Below, one piece after another: positions 35,240 to 46,550 of a DNA stretch of 64,000 nt. This DNA comes from Buddleja alternifolia (lineage: Eukaryota > Streptophyta > Magnoliopsida > Lamiales > Scrophulariaceae), in the NCBI GenBank assembly GCA_019426215.1, contig CM033394.1, positions 11,056,195 to 11,120,194 on the forward strand. The letters are read 5' to 3'. The notes beneath the pieces were generated by a model, which was not told the origin of the DNA, searched no databases, and saw nothing but the letters and a program-made list of their open reading frames with translations. Both the position numbers and the translations under genes were made by a program. The stretch's first letter is position 1. Each line of letters begins with the position of its first letter.

Positions 35240-36136
35240 GCGGATGATAATTGGTATATGGACTCCGGGGGCTAGTGCACATATGACTTCTCACCTAGGT
35301 ATCCTCGTTTCTCTTGTACCTTGTGATAAGTCTAAAGCAATAATAGTTGGTATTGGTGCTGTTTTACCTATTTCACATACTGGTCAAGCTCTCTTCATGT
35401 CTCACTTCTCTTTATCTAATGTTTTGGTGTCTCCTCCTATCGTAAAAAAAATCTTATTTTTGTCCGTCAATTTACTCGTGACAACAATGTTTATGTTGAG
35501 TTTGACCCGTCTAATTTTTCTGTGAAAGACCTTCAAACACGCAACCACGTCATTCGCAGTGACAGTCATGGCAAGCTTTGCCCAGTCCTTTCTTCCACTG
35601 CCCGCACCAACCTTTCTGTAGTTGCTCTTACCGCTTCCACCTCTACGTTTTGGCACCGTCATCTTGGCCATCCCGACTCTTCCATTTTCAAGTTTTTAGC
35701 ATCTAGGAATTTTATTTCTTGTCAAGGGAATTTGCCAACGTTATGTAATGTTTGTAAGCTTGGAAAACATAAACATCTTCCTTTTTTTAGTTCTAATTCT
35801 ACTACTTCCACTATTTTTGAGATTATTCATTCAGATTTGTGGACCTCTCCAATCACAAGTGCAAATGGTTTTCGATATTATGTAATTCTTTAGATGATTT
35901 CTTGCATTTTTATGGGTTTTTCTGCTACACTCTAAATCTGAAGTTTTAATATCTTTCTAAATTTTCGCACATATGTCAAAAATCAATTCAACCATGACAT
36001 TAAGGCTCTTCAATGATACATATATATATATGGTCAAGAATTTGATAATAAAAATTTTCACAACCTTCTTCGTGTCTTGGCATTGATTTTCAGTTCTTGT
36101 GCCCTTATATGTCTCAACAAAACGGTAAGGCGGAAT
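35240..36136 (+). pseudogene. pol: Ale-like copia protease and integrase start
   Basis: NWYMDSG at about 35250-35269 is the aspartic protease site. An extra G within the GGGGG run shifts the frame just after DSG, so the following ASAHMTSH sits in another frame. The pre-integrase segment has FWHRHLGHPD and CNVCKLGKHKHLPF, and the core begins IIHSDLWTSP. A stop (TAG, 35892-35894) comes where YYVIL is followed by DDF. The frame is then poor until SQQNGKAE at about 36113-36134, where foldback element 1 interrupts the gene. Confidence 0.82.
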
Positions 36137-38591
36137 TTTTTAATAAATAATATTAATACACCAAAAAAAATACAATCAGAAAGTAGCACAACACGCCTTT
36201 GGGAAAGGCGTGTCCACCTAAGGTACGCCTTTCCCAAAGGTGTACCCATATATATATATATATATTTTCTTGCTACTGTAAAGGCATACCCCAAAAAAAA
36301 TTCTTTTTTTTTTCTTGCATGACCGGGTACGCCTTTGTGAAAGGCGTACCCGGTCATGCAGCAGTCAATGGTAACATTTAATGTTAACGTTGGCTGCTGC
36401 TCTCACACCTCCCTTCTCCCGATTCCCCCTGTTCTCACAATCTCTTTCCCCTTCACTCCCTCTCTCTCCTCCATTTTCCTTCAACAAAAATCCACAAGTT
36501 CTCCTTTCTTAATTTCTTCTCATTTCTTCCTAATTTCTCCTCCTTTTTCCAATTTTGAGGTAATTATCTACTTTAATTTAATTTTGAATTAATGTTATGC
36601 TTATGAATTTAAATAAAATTTGTGAATTTAATTTAGTGTTAATTTTTGAATTTATATATAATTTTTATGGTTTATTTAGAATTTTTGGTTGCTGTAATGT
36701 TTAGTAATTATGTAATTATTTTCGAATTTTAAGGTAGAAGATAGAGTTTTAGGGTTTATTTTCAAATTTCAGGGTAGAAGGTAGAATTTTAAGGTTTATG
36801 TTTGAATTTTAGGGTAGAATTTAGTAGAATTTCAAATTTTATGGTAGAAATTTGAATTTTGGGTATTATTTTTGAATTTTTATAGTAAAATTTTTGTTTA
36901 AATTTTGAGATAAAAACTTTGATCATGATATAATTTTAGGATAGAATTTTGAATTTTTATGTTTTGTTTTTAGGTATAATTTCAAATTTAGTGTTAATTA
37001 TTGAATTGTAGACAATTTTTTAGGTATTAGTTTCATTTTTTGGTGTAATTTTTAGGTACTAATTCAAATTTCTTTGGTATATTTGTCGCTAGAATTTCAA
37101 ATTTGTATGTATAAATAGTAATTCTTGAGTTTTGATGTAATGTTTAGGTACTAGTTCGAATTTTTTAGTAAAACTTTTAGCCATAATTTTGAATTTTTAG
37201 ATATAAATATAAATTTAGTGTTAAGTCTTGAATTTTGAAATAATTTTTAGGGTTTAATTGTACTTCTTATTATTTAGAATTTGAGGTTTTTGTTTAATTT
37301 AGTGTAAATTCGAATTTATTGTTGTTTTGGTTTGAATTTGATATAATTTTAGGGTTTATTTTTTAATTTTAGGGACTATTTAGTTTTTTATGTACAATTT
37401 TGAGACAATGTTTTAGGTACTATGACTAATTGTTTGGTATAACTTTCAGCTTTTAATTTTTAGGTATAATTTCAAAATTTGTTTTATTTATTGAACTTTG
37501 ATATAATTTTAGACAAATTTGTAAGTATTCTTTCGAGTTTTTTCGTAGAACATTTAGCTATAATTTTGAATTGTTATACCTGAGCCTATAGTTTGAATAT
37601 TCAATTATTTGTCCATATATCCAAAAATATACAAACATCAACTATGTTCTGCCTCGATATTTCTGCAAAATATAAATTATTAATTTATAGTTTGAAAACA
37701 TAAATTGTATTTAGTCACATTTAAAAAACCTAAAAATATCATAAACACTAAATTCGATATTCCACCTCAAAATTATACCTAAAAATATTATATCAAAGTT
37801 CAAACCCTAAAAACACTACATTCGAAATTAGGGTCCAAAACTATACAAAAATTAGAAACTCTAAGTACAAAATAAAAACTACAAAATTAAATCAAAGTTC
37901 ATAACCTAAACACTAAATTTGATATTATACCTAAAATAATTTACACCTAAAATTAGAATACAATAACAATATATATAAACCATAAACTCAAATACTAATA
38001 TTTAAACTAATTTAAGTAATAATTTGATTCAAAACTAAAATTGAAAACTAGGGTTTAAATTGACAGAAATCATCAACATTTAAACAATAAGCTCCACATT
38101 AAACTAATTAACAAACTCAAAAACATATTCAACAAAATAATAACATAGAATAGAAAATTACCTTGAAATTTAGGGATAAAATGCTTGAAAATGAGAGGAA
38201 GAAATTGGGTCATCAGAGGAAGAGAGGCAACAGAGGGAAAGAGGCGGAGAGAAGGAGAGAGAGAGACAGCAAAAAAAAATGTTTTTTTTTTATTATTGTG
38301 ACTGGGTACACCTTTGGGAAAAGTGTACCCAGTCACAATTAAAAAAATTATTTTGAATGGGTACGCCTTTCCAAAAGGCGAACCTAAACACAGAAATAAA
38401 AAAATAAAAAAAATAAAAATTTTTGGGGTACCCTAGTAGCAAAACAAAAAAAACATGGGTACGCCTTTGGGAAAGGTGTACCTCCGGTGGACACGCCTTT
38501 CCCAAAGGCGTGTTGTGCTACTTTCTGATTTTTTTTTGTGTATTATTTATATAAATAATTTTAAAAACTATATTATTTATTTTAAAAATCC
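36137..38591. mobile_element. Foldback element 1
   Basis: The outer 60-220 bp of each side are inverted copies. The shared end contains AGAAAGTAGCACAACACG, followed by small hairpins (stem ACACGCCTTT, loop GGG, then GGTACGCCTTT, loop CCC). The similarity continues into the interior: a CT-rich block (36410-36545 against the complement of 38165-38275) and, further in, AT-rich arms built from TTTTAGGGTAGAA-type repeats. Left and right arms are unequal (about 1.45 and 0.9 kb). Flanking direct repeats CGGTAAGGCGGAAT and CGGTAAAGCTGAAT (36123-36136, 38592-38605) match at 12 of 14, and contain a 9-11 bp target duplication of the Mutator type. No transposase is seen. Confidence 0.82.
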
Positions 38592-38605
38592 CGGTAAAGC
38601 TGAAT

Positions 38606-38676
38606 GCACTCTATAGTCCATTCGTGCATACCTTTCTTTTTTTGGCTCTCTCCCACCTGTTTTTTGAGTTGAAGCC
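38606..38676 (+). pseudogene. pol: Ale-like copia integrase, middle fragment
   Basis: A 70-bp island between the two foldback elements. One frame reads SIRAYLSFFGSLPPVF, then a stop in place of Trp, then VEALHI. This is the integrase segment that follows NGKAE and precedes the THLIN-type block, so the two foldbacks are separate insertions in one gene. Confidence 0.78.
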
Positions 38677-38686
38677 CTACATATAG

Positions 38687-41263
38687 GAGAAAATTAAATA
38701 AATAATATAAAAATAAATAAAAAATTAGAAAATACCACCAAAAATGGTGGTATTCAGATTATAGGATTACGACATACCCCATGTCGTAACACATTTTTCA
38801 TTTTTTTTTATAAATTCAAGTGTGTTATGACATACACCATGTCGTAACACACTTGATTTTTGTTTTTTTTCCTTATTTCACGCTCATTTTTCTCTCTTTT
38901 TCGTATATTTTTGAGTTTCGACTTGAGCATATAAATTGTAGACTTTCATATAGACTTTGTAATCACACAAGAATGGACTCATTCCGATACCTGAGTGAAG
39001 AAATATGACAAGTAAAAAAGGACACATTAGAGCACTTTTTTAAAGAAAATAATAACGTTGTCTATGTTTCCAGCTCATTTTTCTCCCTTTTTCGTTCATT
39101 TTTTAGTTTTGACTTGAACATGTAAATTGTAGATTTTCATATAAACTTTGTAACAACACAAGAATGGACTCATTCTGATACTTGAGTGAAGGAATATGAC
39201 AAGTAAAAAAGGACACACACAAGGATTTTTCAGAAAAAATATTTTTTCGTTATCTTTGTGATGATTTTTTGACGTTTTATGTACATTTTCAGGCTTTGAC
39301 TTCAACACAAAAAATGTAGATTGACTCACAAAGTTTGTAACGGTATGAGAATTGATTCATTTCGATATCCAAGTGAAAAAATACAACATGTTAAAATGGA
39401 ACGGATTTTTTCGAAAAAAATATTTTTTCGTCATCTTCGGGATGATTTTTCGACCTTTTTTGTATATTTTCAGGCTTTGACTTCAAAACAAAAAATGTGG
39501 ATTGACTCACAAAGTTTGTAACGGCATAAAAATTGATTCATTTCGATATTCGAGTGAAAAAATACAATATTTTAAAACGGAACGGATTTTTCGGAAAAAA
39601 ATATTTCTTCATCATCTTCGGGATGATTTTTCTATATTTTTTGTACATTTTCAGGCTTCGACTTCAACATTAAGAATGTAGATTGACTCACAAAATTTGT
39701 AACGGCGTAATAATTGATTCATTTTGATATCCGAGTGAAACTATACAATATGTTAAAAAAGACATATATATACGATTTTTTTGGAAAAAAATAATTTTTC
39801 GTCATTTTCAGGATGATTTTTCGACCTTTTTTGTATGTTTTCAGGCTTCGACTTCAACACTAAAAATGTAGATTGACTCACAAACTTTGTAACGGTGTAA
39901 GAATTGATTCATTTCAATATTCAGGTTTAAAAATACAACATGTTTAAAAACGTCTTTATTAAATTTAATGTACTTTTTCATCCAAATATCGAAATGAATC
40001 AATTTTTACACCGTTACAAAGTTTGTGAGTCAATATACATTTTAGTGTTGAAGTCGAAGCCTGAAAATATACAAAAAAGGTCGAAAAATCATCCCGAAGA
40101 TGACGAAAAATTATTTTTTTCCAAAAAATTCGTATATATATGTACTTTTTAACATATTGTATATTTTCACCCGATATCGAAATGAATCAATTATTACTCC
40201 GTTACAAATTTTGTGAGTCAATATACATTTTTAATGTTGAAATCGAAGCCTGAAAATGTACAAAAAATATCGAAAAATCATCCCGAAGATGATGAAGAAA
40301 TATTTTTTTCCGAAAAATCCTTTCCGTTTTAACATATTGTATTTTTTCACTCGAATGTCGAAATGAATCAATTCTTATGCTGTTACAAACTTTGTGAGTC
40401 AATTTATATTTTTAATGTTGAAGTCGAAGCCTGAAAATATACAAAAAAGGTCGAAAAATCATCCCGAAGATGACGAAAAAATATTTTTTTTGAAAAAATC
40501 CGTTCCATTTTAGCATGTTGTATTTTTTCACTCGGATATCGAAATGAATCAATTCTCATACGGTTACAAACTTTGTGAGTCAATCTACATTTTTTGTGTT
40601 GAAGTGGAAGCCTGAAAATGTACAAAAAACGTCAAAAAATCATCACGACGATAACGAAAAAATATTTTTTTCTGAAAAATCCGTATGTGTGTGTCCTTTT
40701 TACTTGTCATATTCCTTCACTCAAGTATCGGAATGAGTCCATTCTTGTGTGGTTACAAAGTTTATATGAAAATCTACAATTTATATGTTCAAATCAAAAC
40801 TAAAGAATGAACGAAAAAGGGAGAAAAATGAGCTGGAAACATAGACAACGTTATTATTTTCTTTAAAAAATTGCTCTAATGTGTCCTTTTTTACTTGTCA
40901 TATTTCTTCACTCGGGTATCGGAATGAGTCCATTCTTGTGTGGTTACAAAGTCTATATGAAAGCCTACAATTTATATGCTCAAGTCGAAACTCAAAAATG
41001 TACGAAAAAGGGAGAAAAATGAGCGTGAAATAAGGAAAAAAAAAACAAAAACAAAAATCAAGTGTGTTACGACATGGTGTATATCGTAACACACTTGAAT
41101 TTATAAAAAAAAAATGAAAAATGTGTTACGACATGGGGGTATGTCGTAACACAGCATGTTACGACATGCCCTATGTCGTAACATCCTATAATCTGAATAC
41201 CACCATTTTTGGTGGTATTTTCTGATTTTTTATTTATTTTTATATTATTTATTTAATTTTCTC
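38687..41263. mobile_element. Foldback element 2, near-palindrome of 2.6 kb
   Basis: Flanked by a perfect 10-bp duplication CTACATATAG (38677-38686 and 41264-41273). The ends are GAGAAAATTAAATAAATAAT on the left and its inverse on the right. Nearly the whole element is an inverted repeat with the axis near 39960-39975. Each arm has about six diverged tandem units of 180-190 bp, marked by ACTCACAAAGTTTGTAAC (about 39322, 39502, 39683 and 39873 on the left; inverse at about 40013, 40202, 40384 and 40565). Near each end lie small hairpins built on GTTACGACATG and CATGTCGTAAC. No transposase is present. Size and duplication fit foldback Mutator-like elements. Confidence 0.88.
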
Positions 41264-41273
41264 CTACATATAG

Positions 41274-41420
41274 CCATGCATCTCATTAAATTGCTTCAGA
41301 AGACTACTCTTTCCTATCGTACGCCATTTGAAATCATGTACAACACTTTTCCCTTAACTGTGTTACCCGAACCTCACCTCAACCACCCCTCCTAAACTAG
41401 CCCCATGCTCAACTGCATGC
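41274..41420 (+). pseudogene. pol: Ale-like copia integrase, C-terminal fragment
   Basis: It reads LIKLLQKTTLSYRTPFEIMY, then TFPLTVLPEPHLNHPS. This is the integrase C-terminal block in which a TPFE motif follows the inter-domain region. It directly follows the right duplication of foldback 2, confirming the orientation and the site of insertion. Stops follow from about 41395. Confidence 0.78.
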
Positions 41421-41799
41421 ATTTTCTTAGGGTTCCTGCATAATTACCGTGGCTATCGTTGTGTAGATCTTTCCACTAACAAGATCATTATTTCCCATCA
41501 TGTCATTTTTGAGGAAACTACTTTTCCCTTTGTGTCGTCACATGCATCATCTCCAGTTCCTAATTACTCGTTTCTCCAACCAGACGATGACCCACCGCTC
41601 ACCTTCAACAACTTTTTCTCCATGATACTACAACTACACCTCTGCCTCTTGTGCACGATGTGTATCCTCTAGTTCTTCCTTTAAATACCACGTCCGGGCA
41701 TCCCATGATCACTCGCTCACAATCTGAAATCGTTCGCCCTTGCCAAGTTCTGAATCTTTCCATTTTCTCATCTCTCTCTCTGCTACCTCATTCCCATAA

Positions 41800-42583
41800 T
41801 CCCAACTAGACAGAAACCATGCAAGCCGAAATCTCTGCCCTTCAGTATAATTCTACATGGGAACTCGTAGTGTGTCCACCTAAGGCTAATATCGTTGGAT
41901 CCGAATGGATTTTTCGACATATATTTCTCTCTGATGACTTCCTTGAGGGCTACAAGGTTTTTTTAGTTGCTCAAGGATGCACCCAACAACCAGTTTTAGA
42001 TTATGACGAAATGTTTAGTCCTGTCATCAAGTCGGCTACCATCGCACCGTCTTTAGCATTACTATCTCTCATTCTTGTCCTATCCACCAATTACACATTA
42101 AAAATGTCTTTCTTCATGGTCATCTCAATGAAGTCATCTTTATGAAACAACCTCCTGGTTTTGTTGATCCTATATTTCCTAATCACATCTGGTTTCTTAA
42201 GAAAGTTCTCTATCACAAGCTCCCTATCATCATTTTGTATCCTTTCTCATTTCCTTGAGTTTTGTTACTAGTATAGTCGATACTTTCCTCTTCGTCTTAC
42301 GTCGGGATACTTTTACGGCTTATCTCCTTCTCTATGTGGATGACATTATTCTCACCGTTTCATCCCCCTCTTCTTTCTCATCTTACTCGGCTCCTCTAGC
42401 CTGAATTCGCCATGTCTAATCTTGGTTCTTTGCATTTTTTCTTTGGTATTACCATTACTTGATCTTCTTCCGATCTCGTTCTTTCTCAATCCAAGTTTCT
42501 CTTGAAATCTTAGCCCATGCCAACATGACATCATGTAACTCGTGCACTAACCCGGTTGACACATGTGCAAAAATTTCCCTGGT
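41800..42583 (+). pseudogene. pol: Ale-like copia reverse transcriptase
   Basis: From 41819 one frame reads MQAEISALQYNSTWELV, then EWIFRHIF, then DYDEMFSPVIKSATI. After a frame change the block FLHGHLNEVIFMKQPPGFVDP follows (about 42107-42170). The catalytic YVDD is intact at 42333-42344 within LLLYVDDIILT. NLGSLHFFFGITIT and the NPVDT stretch lead to the SIRE-like LTR at 42584. Multiple frame changes and the insertion make it non-functional. Confidence 0.83.
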
Positions 42584-44060
42584 TGTTAGGAAATTTCATG
42601 TTAGATGTTTTGATGATGACAAGAATAGAATTTTATGTTAGACCCCAAAAGAATGTAAGTTTATGCTTTCATAGAATACTTGTATAAGCATTTCAAATTT
42701 TATTAATTTGTTAGGCTTGTAATTTTTATTTTTATAGATTTTAGACTAAGTATTAGATACCAAATCGCTGATAGAATTCTAGGTGAGTTTGTTAGAGATG
42801 AAGTTGAAGATCAGCGTCTGAAGTCAAGTGAAGATGAAGATTTATCTTAAGCGTCTGTCAAACGCTAGGACTTTTTCAGGGATATTGAATCAAGCGCTCA
42901 AAACACTCAGGTGATCAAAGATCAGATTCACCTGAAATAAATTCTCAAGTCATGAAAGACTTAAATACAATCATGAACAGACATTTATTTCCAACAGGAA
43001 ATAAATTCAAAACGCATTAAATGCCTGATAAATGCATTAAATGTGATAATACATTATGACTTGTGGACAAGCCACAATTTGACTAGACTGTCAGAATTTA
43101 AAATTCAAAGTCTGCTAATGTCCAATCGGTAACAGTAGAAATTCAGGAATGTCAGAAAAATGACTATTTACGTGCTGCGTAAGAGACACGCACCTACATG
43201 TGTCCAACGGACAAATCCCAAGAATTCTCTATAAATAGTACCCTTCAGCATACCCTAAATATATACGTACATGCATAAGAAAAAGGTCGAAACTTTGCTG
43301 AAATATCCTTAAGAAAAGCTTATAAACTCCATAGCCAAAATCCTTCAAACTTTTCAAATACATTCCAAATACAGTCACCGATATCTCGAACATCTTCATA
43401 GAAGAACCCTACACTCTTATTGAGATATCCCAAGTTGTTTGAACTTCTCAAAATCAAACAAACCTATGACAAAAACCCTCAACCTCTTTCATCTGCGTGA
43501 GAAAGTTGTTGATTTACAAGCAGCATTTCTGTGTGAGAGAAGCTTGTTGAAAAAGATTTTTATTGGAGCTGAAGTTTGTGTGATCAAGGAGCTCAAGATC
43601 ATCTTCCTTATCCTCTATTTTGTAGAAGCCTCTGTGTGATCCTTCGATTATCATCTTAGTGGATTTCCTCCAAGCGTAAAGAAGAAGAAGGACGTAGCTG
43701 AGATTACATCACCCACTGAACCTTATATATCTTGTGTCATTTTACTATTTTATTGCTTTACTTTACTATTCACATCATATATTTAAAAAGGCTTTAAAAA
43801 CTGTTCAGCGACTATTTGACTTGAAGAACGCTAAGCTTAAGAATCAATTCCGCTGTGCTAACCCTGATTAAGAGATTTAAGCATTGCCCCTACTTTGGTA
43901 ACTGCTGAAATCACTAAGTCTAAGTTATCTTTTCTTTAGTGCCTGACCTAGCGCTTTGCTTACCAAGCGTTCAAATTCTTAAAAGTGATACGAAATTGTT
44001 TGAAGTCAAAAAAGACTTCAGGGTCTATTCAAACCCCCCTCTAGACCCTTTTGTATGCCA
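42584..44060 (+). mobile_element. SIRE-like solo LTR
   Basis: It begins TGTTAGGAAATTTCATG and contains the GATGATGACAAG phrase seen near the start of SIRE/Maximus LTRs, a TATA box (TATAAATAG, about 43229-43237) and the end block TTCAAACCCCCCTCTAGACC. It interrupts the host copia between RT (NPVDT...) and the block starting ...DPPIFDAMHYRNLAGAL. It has no internal region, so it is a solo LTR of about 1.48 kb. Flanks CTGGT and CTTGG are not a clean duplication, so the right edge may be off by a few bases. Confidence 0.75.
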
Positions 44061-44750
44061 CTTGGGACCACCACTGATCCTCCTATTTTTGACGCTATGC
44101 ACTACCGAAACCTGGCAGGTGCTCTATAATATCTCACCATCACTCGTCATGATATCACGTATATTGTTCAAAAAGTTTGTTTGTTCATGCATGATCCTCG
44201 TGAACCAAACATGCATGCGTTAAAATGCATCATTCGTTATGTTCAGGGTACTCTAGGTGATGGTCTTCAGCTTCGACCATCTTCTACGTCTCAACTCATC
44301 GCCTATTTCGACGCGGATTGGGCGGGGTGTCCAGATACTCATCGTTCTACATCCGGTTATTGTATTCTCGTAGAATGTAATCTTATTTCTTGGTCGTCCA
44401 AGCGCCAGGATGTTGTTTCTCAGTCCAGTGCCGAGGCCCAATATCGCGGTGTTGCAAATGCGGTTGTTGAGTCTTCCTGGCTTCACAATCTTCTTCTTGA
44501 ATTACATTGTCCTCTCTCTAAATTCACTATTGTTTAATGTGATAACATCAGTTCCATTTACCTCGCATCTAACCCAATAGAGCACCAATGTACCAAACAT
44601 ATTGAAATAAACATTCATTTTGTATGAGAAACGGTTACTCTTGGTGAAATTCGTGTGTTGCATGTGCCTTTTGCCTATCACTTTGCAGACATATTCACAA
44701 AAGGATTACCATCTCCTTTATTTTTAGATTTTAGATCCAGTCTCAGTCTT
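44061..44750 (+). pseudogene. pol: Ale-like copia RNase H
   Basis: From 44085 the pattern YRNLAGAL leads, with frame changes, into LHALKCIIRYVQGTL-type sequence. RNase H follows: AYFDADWAGCPDTHRSTSGY, SSAEAQYRGVANAVVESSWL, then CDNISSIYLASNP and KHIEINIHFV, and the terminal HFADIFTKGLPSPLF. A stop falls between STIV and CDN. This is the normal 3' end of a copia polyprotein, followed at once by a G-rich tract (GACTGCGGGGAG) and the LTR. Confidence 0.88.
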
Positions 44751-44779
44751 CGGGAACCTCCCGTTTCGACTGCGGGGAG

Positions 44780-44911
44780 TGTTAAATATTATTTAGCATA
44801 TCTTGGTGTATATCTTTGTTTCCTTATATGTAGCTAAGGGTGTTCTATCCTTTGTAACTATATATACTTTATAATTACACAATGATATTCACGGGGTTTA
44901 AAACTCTAACA
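44780..44911 (+). repeat. 3' LTR of Ale-like copia
   Basis: 132 bp, TGTTAAATATT...CTCTAACA. It is the partner of 8672-8804, followed by the right GATCC duplication (44912-44916). Confidence 0.9.
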
Positions 44912-44916
44912 GATCC

Positions 44917-45461
44917 AACAACCCTAACATGATTGTTCTTATTTCAGTTTAATTCATCTTCATTGAACTTCACCATTGACCTCTTGATCAATCAGAAAAG
45001 ACTTGCCAAAATTATTAAAGAAACTTTTCTTTGTTTCTTATCAAAAAAAAACCACTCTTCTTTGTTAGGTAGTCTAGGACTAGGTTGGTACTTTAGGGTT
45101 ATCCATAAAATAGTTGGTTTTTCTAATTGGTATTTGTTATCTTTGCCGTAAGGCTTTACCCTCAAAGGGCTAAGTTTTATTTAGATTGCTTGAATATTAA
45201 GGTGTACTAGGTTTAAGAGCCGTTTTCGTTGTTTCTCAATGTATCTCAAGTCGAATATTAGAAACCAATGTCTTGAGGTACTTTTAGACGTAATTGCGAG
45301 GACATCTCACTAGAAAATCATATATAAATGCTTGACATATTGCGTAAGCGATCCTAATCGCTTTCATTAAGTTCAATCTCTTTTGATAATTTAAAGGGTG
45401 ATTTAAAAGCATTCATCCATTCACAATTTATTGCTTTACTTTTCCATATCAACATTTTTTT
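44917..45461. other. Intergenic, no gene seen
   Basis: Resumed target DNA of the 36-kb nest. No coding region or repeat is supported. Confidence 0.5.
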
Positions 45462-45698
45462 AGGGATAATTACACTCACACTCATTCAATAATGGAGTAA
45501 TTACACAAACCTCCCCTCACTAATTGATAATTACAAACACACCCCTCATGCCCCCTGTATGTGTAACAATTCTTACAATTGCACCTCTGTAAACCTTACA
45601 AATAGACTCCCTGAGAGGGTATGTTTGTAATTATCAATTAGTGAGGGAGGTTTGTATAATTATCCCATCATTGAGGGGATGTGAGTGTAATTATCCCT
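45462..45698. mobile_element. MITE, AGGGATAATTAC ends
   Basis: AGGGATAATTACACTCACA at the left is repeated inverted at the right (GTGAGTGTAATTATCCCT, ending 45698). A second internal pair surrounds ATAATTACAAACA/TGTTTGTAATTATCAATTAG, so the whole 237-bp unit folds on itself. Poly(T) flanks hide any target duplication. A related sequence lies in intron 4 of the rhomboid gene (52830 and 52985). Confidence 0.78.
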
Positions 45699-46550
45699 TT
45701 TTTTTAATCTCCAACAATCTACTGTACTCGCTTTTATATTTTTTTGTTTAAAATAAAAAATTCAATTGTTTATACATTCATGAAACTAGTAAAGTCAACC
45801 TATTCACAACTACATCAACTTTTGGACAAAATTAAGTATTTTATATGTATAGCAAATATATGAATGCAATTGGACACCAAATTCCGTGTGCCTAACAGTT
45901 CACGCGTTTGCTCAACCTATAGAAAAGAGTTAAATACCTAAATGGCTGAATTGTGGTTGACATATCACATAGCTGTCACACCATTTGATCTGTTCAACTC
46001 TAAACTTCAAACCTTCCAATTGGCACTTTCCTCTTAATTATTTTCTCAAATTATTATAAGATAATAACAAGAGAATGCTGTGAATGGGTCTTAGAAAACA
46101 AGAATTAGGAAACACGTTATAAAAGCACATGCTAAGTATATTAAATTAGGATCTTCTAACTGGCTACTACCAGTTTTTATTTTATTTTAGGACAATCACA
46201 ATTATAATTTCAATTATATGAGTACTATACGCAAGTTTTTATGATTTTACTTTCTTGCTATCCCTAGTCTTTCTAAGAATAAGTCAGAGTGTTAGAGTAT
46301 TCGATTTTCCTTAATTAACATAATTTTCACTTGGACTAGAAACATATAATCTTAATTGTTCTATAACATTTGAGCAATTCATTCATGTTTTCCATTTTGG
46401 GGAGATAAATATAATACAATGCTACCAAACCCTTTTTCCTTCCCTCTAGATGGAGTCTTTTTTTATTCACTATGAGATTGTCTCTTAAGTTTTGACCAAA
46501 CATTATCAAAGACTCTGCATTCATAGCTTAAAATATTTGAAGTTGTGTAA
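45699..46550. other. Intergenic, no gene seen
   Basis: AT-rich DNA without coding pattern. The 62-codon frame near 46336-46524 has no family features. Confidence 0.5.

Larger units (their letters stand above)
8672..44911 (+). mobile_element. Ale-like Ty1/copia element, host of a 36-kb nest
   Basis: The two ends are short matching LTRs (8672-8804 and 44780-44911), both outside all the other insertions. They are flanked by a perfect 5-bp duplication, GATCC (8667-8671 and 44912-44916). The coding order on + agrees: gag fragment near 9190, protease and integrase at 35240-36136, 38606-38676 and 41274-41400, RT at 41800-42583, and RNase H at 44061-44750. The intervening DNA is made of other elements. 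Short LTRs and the RNase H motif HRSTSGYCI...SSAEAQYR fit the Ale/Retrofit lineage. The coding region carries many stops and frame changes. The middle of gag and parts of integrase appear lost as well as interrupted. Confidence 0.85.

Noticed and set aside
38820..41092. Several 60-85 codon frames in the foldback 2 arms with similar products.
   Set aside because: They are mirror copies of the tandem units on opposite strands, with frames arising from the repeat; no protein family features.
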